Made by a program: the position numbers and the translations under genes
Source: Bolinopsis microptera
Taxonomy: Eukaryota; Ctenophora; Tentaculata; Lobata; Bolinopsidae
Length of the DNA stretch: 64,000 nucleotides
Direction of reading: 5' to 3'
Assembly (NCBI RefSeq): GCF_026151205.1
Contig: NC_087079.1
Location: forward strand, 16,982,945 to 17,046,944
Shown: positions 53,036-63,650 of the stretch, piece by piece
Numbering within the stretch: position 1 is the stretch's first letter
How the letters are laid out: every line of letters starts with the position of its first letter
The notes under the pieces: model-generated
Told to the model about the DNA's origin: nothing
The model's input: only the letters and a program-made list of their open reading frames with translations
The model's database searches: none

Positions 53036-54080
53036 TAATACTTCCCAGTGGAATAAAGATTTATAAAACGCTTCTTTGCCACAAAAGGATGAAACCAAAG
53101 ATATTCATTATGTCTTTCCTTATTGCTTAAATAACTCGGTCCTTCAATTTTCCCTAAAACTTCATGCGAAACAGTCCAAAAATAAGAATCATTTACACTG
53201 TTTTTAGAAATCATTTCTTTCTCAAATACTTCCAATCTAACTTTAAAGGTTAAAACTGTCGAGCAGTTCTTGACATCTGAAGGGAGTTTGTTCCAATAAG
53301 GAATGACTCGCTCCGGAAGAAAAGAAGACTGAATGTTCCTGACTTTAGTTACACTCTTACTACATCTATTGGTTGAAACTTAAATAAGACCAGATCTGCT
53401 CATTCTGAACAAACCCGATCCATATTCAGTCAAACCACTAGTTACTTTAAAAGCTTCAATAAGGTCCCCACGTATTCGCCGCTCTGCCAGCGTTGTCAAA
53501 TTGAGTATATCCAGTCTACGGCTGTATGTAAGAGTACCCACCTCATCAATAAGACGGGTAAACCGCCTCTGGACGCTCTCCAGCTCCAAAACAGTCCCCC
53601 AACTTCCATGAGCCGCTACTGGATTCCACAATTGGACAGTGGACACAATACTCAAGATGAGGTTTTATCAAAGCTTTATAAATCGATATCATTACAACCT
53701 TTTCTCTAATAACTAAGTTCCTTACAATCCAGCAGATCATACGATTTGCTTTAGAAATACATGCTTTTATCTGTTCATTCCAAAGCAAGGAGCTATGGGT
53801 AATAACCCCCAAATCTTTTTCCTGTGCAGATACTTCTAGTTCCACTCCATTTACAATATAATTCGAGTTAGGATTATTATTCAGATTAATATGAACTACT
53901 TTACACTTGGCAGGATTGAAGTGTAAGTGCCAAAAACTTTCCCAAATTTCGAGTTCTAAAATATCATCAGATACACTTCTATGGTTAGCTGCATTACAAA
54001 CTAATTTGAGATCATCTGCAAATAATTTAATCTTATTTTTAACATTGTCTGGTAAATCGTTTATATAAAGAATTTGACCA
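53036..54080 (-). pseudogene. CR1-type LINE ORF2, RT palm to C-terminus
   Basis: Reads ILYINDLPDNVKNKIKLFAD then DLKLV (catalytic FADD), HFNPAKCKVVHI, EKDLGVITH, YKALIKPHLEYCV, and after a frame change LESVQRRFTRLIDEV and RRLDILNLTTLAERRIRGDL. Then RVIPYWNKLPSDV-type text ends at a stop near 53038. It is the 3' part of the RT frame interrupted at about 54085. Frameshifts at about 53620 and 53390 make it non-functional. Confidence 0.85.
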
Positions 54081-54084
54081 AAAC

Positions 54085-55655
54085 CCATAATCATGGGTAG
54101 AGTGAACCGCTGCCAGTGTCTCTCTTTTCCAAACAAAAGAAAATGATATTAATTTGAGGAACCGTCCGCAAATGCAAATTGATACCGAGAATGAAATCGG
54201 TCGCTCGCTTTTCCCATTCAATAAGCTTTATTACAATACGTAAGCCGTGAATGAATGGGAAAAGCGAGCGACCGATTTCATTCTCGGTATCAATTTGCAT
54301 TTGCGGACGGTTCCTCAAATTAATATCATTTTCTTTTGTTTGGAAACGTTTCCTTGTGTTTAGGTAGGCATATCTGTCAATAACAGACTGAATATAGCAC
54401 TTTTTACTCATTCAAGTTGGCATTAAATTCATATATAATGCCATTTTAATATCGTGGGAAAGCAGAATATATTCGAAATCACGAATGAGCAAAATTCTCA
54501 CCTTTCGCACGTGCAAACTTTGAGCGGACGTTGCGTGCGCATAAAATATTGAATCACCATAAATTTTTGCATAGAGTTATTTAATATATAGTTTGATAAG
54601 CATGAAAAGTTTCAGAAGATTTCAAAAAGAACTTGGATATAACAATAACAATTTTTAGTGATTTTAGCTATTTTAAATGAATTTGGGCGTGTCCCCATGT
54701 GTGCAACTTTTCGATTTTCAACTTTAAAACTAGCCTATAACACAATTTAGACCTTTAGGAAGCAAAATTGAGCTCCACAACCCAAGGGATGGCCCAACAC
54801 CAGAGAATACTAATTCACAACTTTTGTGTTTTTATAAAATTATTCTTCAAAAAAGCACAAACTTCAATAGCGAATATCTTTATGAAGGAGCAAGGTAGGA
54901 AAACTTTCCGGTAGATTTTCAGAATGCTTGAACAATTATCTAAGATGAAAATGTCCTCAGATTTTGAATAAAATTACTCCTTAATGCTTTAAAATCGATT
55001 TGAAAAGTTGTTATTTTGTCAAAAATCAAGTTTTAAAAACACTTAAATTGATGACGTCATCAAGTGATGATGATGACGATAAATTATTTTTCGATATAAT
55101 GTAAACTAAAGTATAAACAATTATCTTTAAAACCTGTGATTCGAAATGACTGTATCTTTTATACTTTTGAATCTACGGACACTTAAATGTAGGCTACAAT
55201 TTACTGCAAAAGCGTCTATATATATATAGCTTCACGACAATCTGTTGTAAAACAGGGGTTCCAGAAAACCCACTTCCCGATACTCCTGCAACATGAAATT
55301 TTTTTTACAGTCGATTTGGACAAGGTCTAGACGCTCTGCAAAGTTTCAGATCTCTAACTCAATTTTAACATGGTTTTTAAGGCACCTGAATATGGCGATT
55401 TTGGGTTTTTTACCTAATTTCGTATAACATGCTGGCGCGTATTTTGCGCAAATTTCTTAAAAACCTCCACATAACTATTTCTTATTCCTGTCATCTTTAA
55501 CATTGAATTAGAATGTTTTGAACTTAAATATACCTGCTGAACTACTTTCAATGAGTCTTAATGCCTGGAAAACAATAAAGGGGATATAATAGTATAGGGG
55601 GTACATAGTGTTGTGAATATAAGGGCAACGGTTATGCTTGCCAGCATTGTGATAA
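54085..55655. mobile_element. Insertion in LINE RT carrying a near-perfect 95-bp palindrome
   Basis: It splits the RT reading between GPLLFI and YINDLPDN. A TTTAT-like short repeat marks both junctions. The left part is a large snapback (54126-54346). The remainder (54350-55655) is AT-rich, with no protein recognised. The class is unknown. Confidence 0.6.
54126..54346. repeat. Perfect 95-bp inverted repeat with 31-bp spacer
   Basis: Arm 54126-54220 (TTTCCAAACAAAAGAAAATG ... TTTTCCCATTCA) is exactly complementary to 54252-54346. A diverged single-arm relative lies at about 29370-29460 (GATACCGGGAATGTAATCGG), so the arm belongs to a dispersed family. Confidence 0.9.
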
Positions 55656-55659
55656 ATAG

Positions 55660-56462
55660 CAAAGGACCCAATACTGACCCCTGGGGAACACCAGATAATA
55701 CGTGTTTCACCTCAGACCATTGTCCTTCTACACAAACCCTCATGGTTCTGTCTGTCAGAAAGTCTTTTATAACATCTAGAACTTTTCCCTTGACCCCAAA
55801 CCCCTCCAATTTAGATAGAAGTCTAAAGTGGGGGACTATGTCAAAAGCCTTACTAAAATCAAAATACAAAAGATCGACAGGAGCACCTTCGTCTAAAATA
55901 TCAAGAATATTATCAAATGTCTCTAAAATATTAGATAGACAAGATTTACCGGTTACCCTTTACAAATCCATGCTGATGCTTTGATATTCGTTCTTCTAAA
56001 AATGTTAATAAATGTGCCCTCACTAACTTTTCATACACTTTGCACAAAATACAAGTTAATGAGACAGGTTTTTAATTTAAGGGATCAGATTTAACACCCT
56101 TTTTAAACAATGCTACAACAGATGCTGTCTTCCAAATGTCAGGCAGGACTCCTGTTTCTGAACATTTAACAAATAATTTAGTAACAGCTTCAACAAACAT
56201 TTTATCGTATGCTAAGGATTTCAACAACTTTGGATGAACGCCATCCGGACCAGAACTCTTAAAAACATTAAGCTGTAAAAGCTGCTTCTTGATATCAGAA
56301 CTGCTAATTTCCATATCATCAATAACCTCTTTGTTATAACTTAAACTCTCATTTTTAGGGAGAGGGCCAGGTGGTTCACGCACAAACACAGAACTAAAGG
56401 CACTAGCAAGTACCTCAGCTGACTCAGATGTACTATCTGTGCGTGTACCATCTCCTCTATTT
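55660..56462 (-). pseudogene. CR1-type LINE ORF2, RT N-terminal half
   Basis: Contains FVREPPGPLPKNESLSY, FKSSGPDGVHPKLLKSL, WKTASVVALFKKG, then after a break LVRAHLLTFLEERISKHQHG, YFDFSKAFDIVPH, and HVLSGVPQGSVLGPLLFI. These are RT blocks 0-4 of CR1-type elements. It is continued after the insertion by the FADD block at about 54030. Confidence 0.85.
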
Positions 56463-56804
56463 TTTTATTTCTATTAATTCAAATAAACTTTACGTCAATG
56501 TATTACAGTTATATTCAATAGAAAAGACCACAATATCTCCTGTGAAGCAGGAGATATTGCTAGAAAAATATTCATGAGACTCAACACTAACAGACTCAGC
56601 TGGAGTGAGAAACAATATGTAAAACATCAAAGTAAAATTTATTTCGGCTGAACCAAAACACGGTGGTAAAACCATAATTACATTGGTGCCGTCCCTACAT
56701 AAAATCATAAATAAATAATCAAGAGAACAAATTTAAATGTATACGATACCTTCTTGCTACTACTCCACAAACTTACACGACATAACAACAAAATAACATA
56801 ATTA
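56463..56804. other. Unidentified sequence between LINE and Helitron array
   Basis: No coding match. Minus-strand text includes an inverted repeat CAATATCTCCTGTGAAGCAGGAGATATTG near 56530-56560 (arms of 11 bases). It is part of the material inserted into the LINE. Confidence 0.4.
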
Positions 56805-57124
56805 TCTCTACTATTATAATTCAAAGAATTATTTCTGATGTAGAATGTATGTATGTACGACCGCCCACGTGCAAATCAGATGAAAAATAAGAATTTAGGT
56901 AACAACCAAAAGGTTCCATAGCAACGGTGTTTTAATGCACACATGCACGTGCAAAGATTGTTTTAACGTCATTTTGGTCGGTTTTGTGGTAATTACGTTG
57001 TGTTTAAAGTGTTTTATATTTAAATCGGTTGTATCTTCGGTCGGGATGGATCCTTTTTGATGTGCTTAAAAATTTCTTTCAAAGAATACTACTAGCTTCG
57101 TCCCTGTTACCACGGGCTTTCTAG
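56805..57124 (+). mobile_element. Non-autonomous Helitron, tandem copy 1
   Basis: It starts after A with TCTCTACTATTATAATTC and ends CCCTGTTACCACGGGCTTT-CTAG. GTACGACCGCCCACGTGCAA and AACGGTGTTTTAATGCACAC lie inside. It is followed without spacer by a second copy. Confidence 0.88.
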
Positions 57125-57433
57125 TCTCTACTATAATTCAGACAATTATTCTGTATGTACACTGTACGACCGCCCACGTGCAAATCAGACGAGGAATAGG
57201 AATTTAGGTAACAACCAAAACGTTCCATAGCAACGGTGTTTTAATGCACACATGCACGTGCAAAGATTGTTTTAACGTCATTTTGATCGGTTTTGTGGTA
57301 ATTACGTTGTGTTTAAAGTGTTTTATATTTAAATCGGCTGTAACTTCGGTTGGGATGGATATTTTTTGATGCGATTAAAACTTTCTTTCAAAGAATACTA
57401 TTAGCTTCGTCCCTGTTACCACGGGCTTTCTAG
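57125..57433 (+). mobile_element. Non-autonomous Helitron, tandem copy 2
   Basis: 309 bp, head-to-tail with copy 1, with the same TC start and hairpin-CTAG end. It differs from copy 1 by scattered substitutions, so they are not a fresh duplication. Confidence 0.88.
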
Positions 57434-57590
57434 TCTCTACTATAATTCAAAGAATTATTTTTGTTTGTACGACCGCCCACGTGCAAATTAGATGAGAAAT
57501 AGGAAGTTGCATAGTAACCATGGTAACAAAGATTGTTATTCCCACGTGCACGTGCAAGGATTTGGGAGAGGTGTTGTTATCTAAAGAAAC
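57434..57590 (+). mobile_element. Non-autonomous Helitron, truncated third copy
   Basis: It starts TCTCTACTATAATTCAAAGA directly after CTAG of copy 2, then diverges (GTTGCATAGTAACCATGG) and lacks the terminal hairpin. LINE sequence resumes at about 57590. Confidence 0.75.
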
Positions 57591-58117
57591 AACACTTGAT
57601 TTAACTTGTCGTTTATTGCGCAAATACGAGTAAAAAGATTTACAATTCTGTTTTAAATTAGATGTAATCTTCTTTTCATAATTTACTTTAGCTTTAATTT
57701 CTGCCACCTCAAAAATATGCTGCTTGCTATTTGCAAAGCTCAAGTTAATATTCCAAGGATTAATATCAAATTCAGCCCATGCTTTGTCCTTGTTCTTCCT
57801 CATTCTTTTAAGTGAAGCTGTACTCCATGGTGCAACTTGACAGGTCTGTTGTCGAGATAAACCGAAGCAGCTGGGACAGCTGCAGCAACAGACTCCAATT
57901 TACCATGTAGTTCAACCCACATATCTTGGACATTATTTGTACAACTATAATCCCAGTCAATATTATTCATACTAAAGTTAAATAACTCCTCTGAGGAAAT
58001 CTTACCCCAAATAGGCTTTAAAATCTTTTGTTTGGGACTTTTGTTAGTATTGGGCGAAACAACCAGTTCGACAAGTATCCCAACATGATCACTCTTGCCA
58101 AGCGGAGAAACGATCTT
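57590..58117 (-). pseudogene. CR1-type LINE ORF2, endonuclease end and linker
   Basis: Reading from 58117: KIVSPLGKSDHVGILVELVV (endonuclease SDH block), PIWGKISSEELFNFSMNNID, MWVELHGKLES, then after a frame change MRKNKDKAWAEFDINPWNIN and YSYLRNKRQVKSSVVSLD. It continues the endonuclease interrupted at 58801. Confidence 0.8.
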
Positions 58118-58125
58118 ACAACTGT

Positions 58126-58792
58126 GTGGGTTAGAAAGAAAGGGGGTAGATCGTCTAGGTTTGAGATATGTTGAGTAGATGTAGGACTTTGTTCCAACAG
58201 ATTATCTGTCTGTTCCCACGATGGAAGTTTGCGTTGTGTTTTAGTTAGGCTTTGTATTTGTAGTGTAGACAATAAAGTACAATTGGATGTGGGTAATAAA
58301 CAAATTAACAAGCAACCAAAGGACGATGGTAGATTACGTTTAAGTCTTTGTTAAAGTTGAGTGGGCGTTCAAGAAGTGGGGAATTATGGGTGTGTCTAGG
58401 GTTTTTATAGGTTGTATCATTGACGTAGGGTTTACAATCACGGAAACGATTATCTTAGTCATCGTTTCCGCTACTCGAAATCATGAACAATGAGCGTGCA
58501 CTGGACAAACGGAACAGAACAATGAGAACCCTCGCTCATCTATTACTCCATTAATTACTTTTCCCTATAAGATGATTCACCTATAGATTATTCACCTTCA
58601 CATTGTGAAGCCAATCGTTTGTCAACCTCTAGCGTCACAATCAGTTCCGGTTTGCAGTCACAGGCCCTGTCTGTGACCTATTAACTATAAGTTACCTCAT
58701 TTGGAGATGTGCCAAGCACAAGCAGATAGCTGGTAACCTGCCAACAGGGGATAGCAAAGTTATATGGCTTAGAGTGTGCAAAGGGTGATCCC
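58126..58792. mobile_element. 667-bp insertion with 8-bp target duplication
   Basis: Exact ACAACTGT flanks it (58118-58125 and 58793-58800) and the LINE endonuclease frame is split at this point. Terminal inverted repeats are not obvious (GTGGGTTAGAAAG versus GGGATCACCCTTT). No coding region was seen. The duplication size suggests a hAT-like origin. Confidence 0.65.
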
Positions 58793-58800
58793 ACAACTGT

Positions 58801-59470
58801 TGACCAGAGCATCATTTGTATACAAAACCTGATCAAAAAGACTCTCCTGGAGAGTATCTTTCACAAGCCGTCTTCTGGTTGTTTCGTTAGTAAAGTACCA
58901 CATCAAACCACTGTCATTAAATAAATCAATATACTTTTGTTGAATCATTAAAACCTGATTCTTACTAGAAATACCACTATTTACACTACCAGTTTCCCAA
59001 GATACATTAGGTAGGTTAAAATCTCCTATGATAATAGTTTCAAAAACATTTTTTTCACTAGATATGTTCTTGATGCAAGATAATAACATATTGTTCTGTT
59101 CTAAATTCAAAGAAGTAGACCTATAAATACAACAAATACTAATCAATCCACCAGAGGTATTGTCATTGATAGCTAAAGAGTCTGGTGCTTTTAAAAATGA
59201 GCTCACCAATGAAGCATTACAACTGTTTTTAATATAAATAATAGAACCTCCACCTCCACTTATGTTGCTAGTGGAGTTATCGATTTTAAAATCTCTGTCC
59301 TTTCTAAACATACTAAAACCTTCAATAAAAATTTCAGCATCTAAAATATCACTATTAAAATGAGTTTCTGTAATGCAGATTACATGAATGGATTTATAAA
59401 CTGATAGAATACATTTTAGTTCATCAATTTTATTAAATAGTCCATTAGCATTAGTGTAAAAAATATTCAT
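58801..59470 (-). pseudogene. CR1-type LINE ORF2, endonuclease domain
   Basis: Starts MNIFYTNANGLFNKIDELKC. Further blocks are ICITETHFN, ICCIYRS, IIIGDFNLPNVSW and LFDQVLYTNDALVNSC. These are the apurinic-endonuclease motifs (N-A-N, E-T, Y-R, G-D-F-N). The frame is open up to the insertion at 58792. Confidence 0.85.
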
Positions 59471-59499
59471 GGGCTGACTACATTCTTTGTTACTGCTAT

Positions 59500-59902
59500 T
59501 TAGTTCTTCTCCACCTTCTTCTCTGTCTTTTTCTTCTCTGCTTCTTCCCGCCTCTTCTTCCTCTCTTCTCTGGCTAAAAAACGGATCTCTCGGTCTGCTC
59601 TGCAGAGATCCAGATTTATCCAGTATGATGACTCTTTCCAGCCCTTGCCATGGTTGGAATAATAGTTAACTGACTCCTCGTCAGCTGTCTGGATGATCAA
59701 TGGCCGCCAGGAGTCTAGCTTATCTGGATCCACTTTACCTGCACGATGGCAACTGATAAAGTCCCTTTTTTCAATCTTTAGTGTCTCCTTGCAGAACTTT
59801 GAGTCCTCTTCCTGGCGTAGCTTGGTGTTAGCTTTCTTGCTATCTGGAACATTCAAAACACACAGATTGAGCTTTCTTAAATTTCGCTCATATTCATCAG
59901 TG
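59500..59902 (-). pseudogene. CR1-type LINE ORF1, C-terminal part
   Basis: DEYERNLRKLNLCVLNVPDS, KLRQEEDSKFCKE, ISCHRAGK, WRPLIIQTADEESVNYYSNH, YWINLDLCRADREIRFLARE, then a Lys/Glu-rich tail and a stop at 59500. This matches the nucleic-acid-binding end of CR1 ORF1 proteins as I know them. ORF2 starts about 30 bases further on. Confidence 0.8.
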
Positions 59903-60145
59903 TCGGCCGGGTGGTGTAGTGGTATTTCACTCGCCTCCCAAGCGGAAGACCGGGGTTCAAACCCCGTCTGAGGCAGGCAGGCCAGGTCACCAAGCTGTGA
60001 TTGGTACAGGATTTATCCTGGTAATTATGCTCGGAGGATATCAGTGACGCGATTCCCACTACAGTGTAACTGTAAGCTGCAGTGTTATAGCTGTAATAGT
60101 CTACCGCCATTCGGAATGAGTGTGAACTTGCTTACCAGGCAATCA
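59903..60145 (+). mobile_element. tRNA-derived SINE inserted in LINE ORF1
   Basis: Head GTCGGCCGGGTGGTGTAGTG (A box TGGTGTAGTGG), B box GGTTCAAACCCC and a body with GGCCAGGTCACCAAGCTGTG and ACTACAGTGTAACTGTAAGC. It interrupts the ORF1 reading between STKRKS and DEYERN. The head is like that at 30672. Confidence 0.8.
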
Positions 60146-60401
60146 TGATTTCCGCTTGGTACTCATCAGGTCTCTAAGAAAGCCAACAGTGTGCTGATAT
60201 GCACTGTCATATGCACTTCCTAGAAGCAGCACACGGCCCATTTCGGACTTGCACGAGTTATAATTATTATCATCAGTGTGCATCTTTGTCTGAACTTTAC
60301 TGATAACACTTTGTGAAGCTTGCTGTTGGCTCATTTCTTCCATAACTTTCTTCTGACTATTTGAAGTCACATCTGCCCAGGATCGGAAAGCCTGGTTCAC
60401 T
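60146..60401 (-). pseudogene. CR1-type LINE ORF1, middle part
   Basis: VNQAFRSWADVTSNSQKKVM, EEMSQQQASQS, GRVLLLGSAYDSAYQHTVGF. It is open between the long-TIR element on its 5' side and the SINE on its 3' side. Confidence 0.75.
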
Positions 60402-61194
60402 ATTGGCCACACAAGTAGGAAGTAAAATAAGGACCCGAGAACAGATTAAAATAGATCATAATACGAGCACAGCTCAAAATAGAACAAAATCTGATTGGCA
60501 GTCAAGCTGCACGTGACTGCCCGCACGTGACTGTGCGCGTCCAATGGACGTTATGAAGGAGATTTGTTTTGGTTATCGCAGGAGAGATCACGTTTAGAGT
60601 GCGTCTGTCTGATTAGCCCACGTCACTGCACACGTGACTGTGCAGAGCCAATAGGGTGCTATGTAAGTTGTGTAACTGTAAGGTGTGTACGCTAGGTGCG
60701 TGTAAGGGACATCTAATTTATTATTAAACACAGCTGGCCGGCAGAGAATCGAAAATATAAGGACTTTTTATGGATGAAAATCGAAGCGAAAACCTTGTAA
60801 GTTGTAACCCTATGTTTTCGAGTACGCTGAACAAGATTAAACTGGTTATAATTATCATACTCAAGGGCAAATTGCTTTAAAATGTACTTAGATGCTATTA
60901 TACCGGCTTATCGAGTGGCACCAGTCTCTCTCGCCACTAGTTCTCAGCTTATTATCGGGCTCGTGAAGGAAAGATCTCGAGCTCAGAAGACGAAAACCAT
61001 TTTCTCAAAAATTTGCTAACATTAACGAATACGTATGTTAATATTACGATATATTAACCAGTATCAAGGATTGTATCGGGACTTCTATAAGAGTATAAGC
61101 GGTATTTCTAGTCCGCAGTTCTATTCATAGCGGTTTTATGATGAACTAATTATTATCATTATATGACTGTGTTAGGGCTACTTACAGATTGGTA

Positions 61195-62045
61195 AGAAAT
61201 ATGAGGAGGACTGAGGAGGAGGATGAGGACTGAGGAGGAGGAGGACTGAGGAGGATGGCTGAGGAGGATGACTGAGGAGGGGAGGAGGAAGAAGACTGAG
61301 GAGGATCAGGATGACCCACGAGGAGGACCCAGGAGGAGAACCCAGGAGGAGGAGGATGACTGAAGAGGAGAAGGAGAAGGAGGACTGGTGAAGAGGATTG
61401 ATGAGGAGGAGGAGGAGGAGGAGGAATGAGGAGGAGGAGGACTGAGGAGTAAAAGTAGGAGGAGGACTGAGGAGGGGAGGAGGAAGAAGACTGAGGAGGA
61501 TCAGGATGACCCACGAGGAGGACCCAGGAGGAGAACCCAGGAGGAGGAGGATGACTGAGGAGGAGGACTGAGAAGGAGGAGGACTGAGGAGAACTGAGGA
61601 GGAGGACTGACTAGGAGGAGGAGGGGGACTGGGGGAGGACTGAGGAGGAGGACTGAGGAGGAGGACTAAGGAAAACGATGAGGAGGAGGAGGAGGAGGAC
61701 TAAGGAGGACTGAAGAGGAGAAGGATGAAAAGGAGGAGGACTGAGGAGGATGGCTGAGGAGGTTGACTGAGGAGGAGGACTGACAGGAAGGAGGAGGAGG
61801 AGGAAGACTGAGGAGGAGGAGGAGGTAAAGGACTGAAGAGGAGAAGGAGGAGGAGGAGGACCCAGGAGGAGGACTGAGGAGGAGGAAGAGGAGGAGGAGG
61901 AGGACTAAGGAGAACGATGAGGAGGAGGACTGAGGAGGAGGATTGAGGACTGAAGAGGAGGAGGATGAAAAGGAGGAGGACTGAGTAGGAGGGGGAGGAG
62001 GAAGAGGAGGACTGAGGAGGATGGCTGAGGAGGTTGACTGAGGAG
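61195..62045. repeat. Purine-rich GAGGA/ACTGAGG low-complexity array
   Basis: Tandem GAGGAGGACTGAGGAGGA-like units on plus, with a larger repeat (GATCAGGATGACCCACGAGG at about 61303 and 61498). Such tracts can form triplexes. Minus-strand Ser/Pro-rich frames are artefacts. Confidence 0.95.
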
Positions 62046-62335
62046 GAGGACTGACAGCGACCAAAAAGCGACCTAGAAGCGACCAAAAAGCGACTAGAAG
62101 CGACCAAAAAGCGACGAGAAGCGACCCAAAAGCGACCAAAAGCGACCAGAAGCGACCAAAAAGCGACCAAAAAAGCGACCAAAAAAGCGACCAGAAGCGA
62201 CCAAAAAGCGGCCTCAACGTGAAAAAAGTGACCAAAAGTCGACGTTGTTAAAAAAAAGTGACCCAAAAGGGCCACTTTTCTGCCAGAAGTGTCATCAAAA
62301 GTGACGGTCACTTTTACACAAGAAGGGGGGCCCAC
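62046..62335. repeat. AGCGACCAAAA tandem repeat
   Basis: Units of 10-20 bases (AGCGACCAAAAAGCGACTAG) decay rightwards into AAAGTGACC-type text. Non-coding. Confidence 0.9.
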
Positions 62336-62472
62336 TTACCGCAATTTCTTACTTACCCAACAATTTCAATTGATCTTTGTCAAATTCTGACATCATCAAC
62401 ACGAATATTATAAAAACAATAAGAGTATGTAAAACATTGCGGTCGGTTCCCTCTAAATTACTATATTTCCAG

Positions 62473-62933
62473 GACCGACCGGGAAAAGGGACGTGTTACG
62501 GGTTGGGCACAATCTGGGGGGCAGAAAGGAGCTGATGTCTTTCACCAGCTTGTTGAAATCATCGGCTCCGAAGGGCAAGGAAAAGGCAAAGCCGAAGATG
62601 GGATCGTTGCAGGGGGCCTCGCCACTCACAGCCCCACAAACTACATCGGCATCCTTTTCTCCACCTGGCCGATCAGCCTCACTTCCTCGCTCTCCAGCCG
62701 CTATCCATGGTCAAGAGAGGAGCAAGAGAGGTTTGGGGACCCCAACTAAGAACTATCCTGTACCAAAGTATAGGAACCCCCTTCAGTTGTTCAGGTCCCC
62801 AAAGAAGGTAGAGCCCTCTCCTAACAAAAACTCAAGTCTGGACACACCAGCATTCCGACTTGATGACGAGATTGACATGACAGTCAAGATCGTCAACAAG
62901 AACATGAAGAAACCAGGTTTCACCCCGTTCTGA
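62473..62933 (+). CDS. Captured terminal exon of an unidentified host gene
   Basis: A strong acceptor (polypyrimidine-like ATATTTCCAG) opens a frame from 62475 to TGA at 62933 of about 152 codons: PTGKRDVLRVGHNLGGRKEL, FTSLLKSSAP, a Ser/Pro/Lys-rich disordered middle, RNPLQLFRSPKKVEPSPNKN, and the end DEIDMTVKIVNKNMKKPGFT. Base composition is distinctly richer in G and C than its surroundings. It has SP/TP sites and basic patches as in nuclear, cell-cycle-regulated proteins, but I do not recognise the family. It starts at an acceptor rather than an ATG, so it is a 3' exon carried by the element or a host exon between inverted copies. Confidence 0.55.
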
Positions 62934-63650
62934 TGAAGATGATATGTGATATTAGACACTGATCATGTACACATATTTTAACATTTTTACTGCTTACCGA
63001 CTGCTTTTCTTGCTTACTGTATGAAAAATAGATTTTAAAATCATTATTTGGGAAAATGGTTTTCGTCATCTGAACTCGAGATCTTTCCTTCACGAGCCCG
63101 ATAATAAGCTGAGAACTAGTGGCGAGAGAGACTGGTGCCACTCGATAAGCCGGTATAATAGCATCTATGACATTCAAGTACATTTTAAAGCAATTTGCCC
63201 TTGAGTATGATAATTATAACCAGTTTAATCTTGTTCAGCGTACTCGAAAACATAGGGTTACAAGGTTTTCGCTTCGATTTTCATCCATAAAAAGTCCTTA
63301 TATTTTCGATTCTCTGCCGGCCAGCTGTGTTTAATAATAAATTAGATGTCCCTTACACGCACCTAGCGTACACACCTTACACAACTTACATAGCACCCTA
63401 TTGGCTCTGTACAGTCACGTGTGCAGTGACGTGGGCTAATCAGACAGACGCACTCTAAACGTGATCTCTCCTGCGATAACCAAAACAAATCTCCTTCATA
63501 ACGTCCATTGGACGCGCACAGTCACGTGCGGGCAGTCACGTGCAGCGTGACTGCCAATCAGATTTTGTTCTATTTTGAGCTGTGCTCGTATTATGATCTA
63601 TTTTAATCTGTTCTCGGGTCCTTATTTTACTTCCTACTTGTGTGGCCAAT

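Larger units (their letters stand above)
60402..63650. mobile_element. 3.25-kb DNA element with about 600-bp inverted terminal repeats
   Basis: Arms 60402-61008 and 63052-63650 are nearly identical inverted copies, beginning ATTGGCCACACAAGTAGGAA. They contain CACGTGACTG motifs and TCGATAAGCCGGTATAATAG near the inner part. The element splits LINE ORF1 between EITK and VNQAF. Target duplication appears very short (AT or AAT). The interior holds GA-rich and AGCGACC repeats and a GC-richer plus-strand exon (62473-62933). Long arms plus a captured exon recall Mutator-like Pack elements or other foldbacks, but there is no transposase here. Confidence 0.85.

Noticed and set aside
61182-62335. Ser/Pro-rich minus-strand frames over the GA-rich and AGCGACC arrays
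   Set aside because: Low-complexity repeats explain them. Several overlapping frames are equally open.
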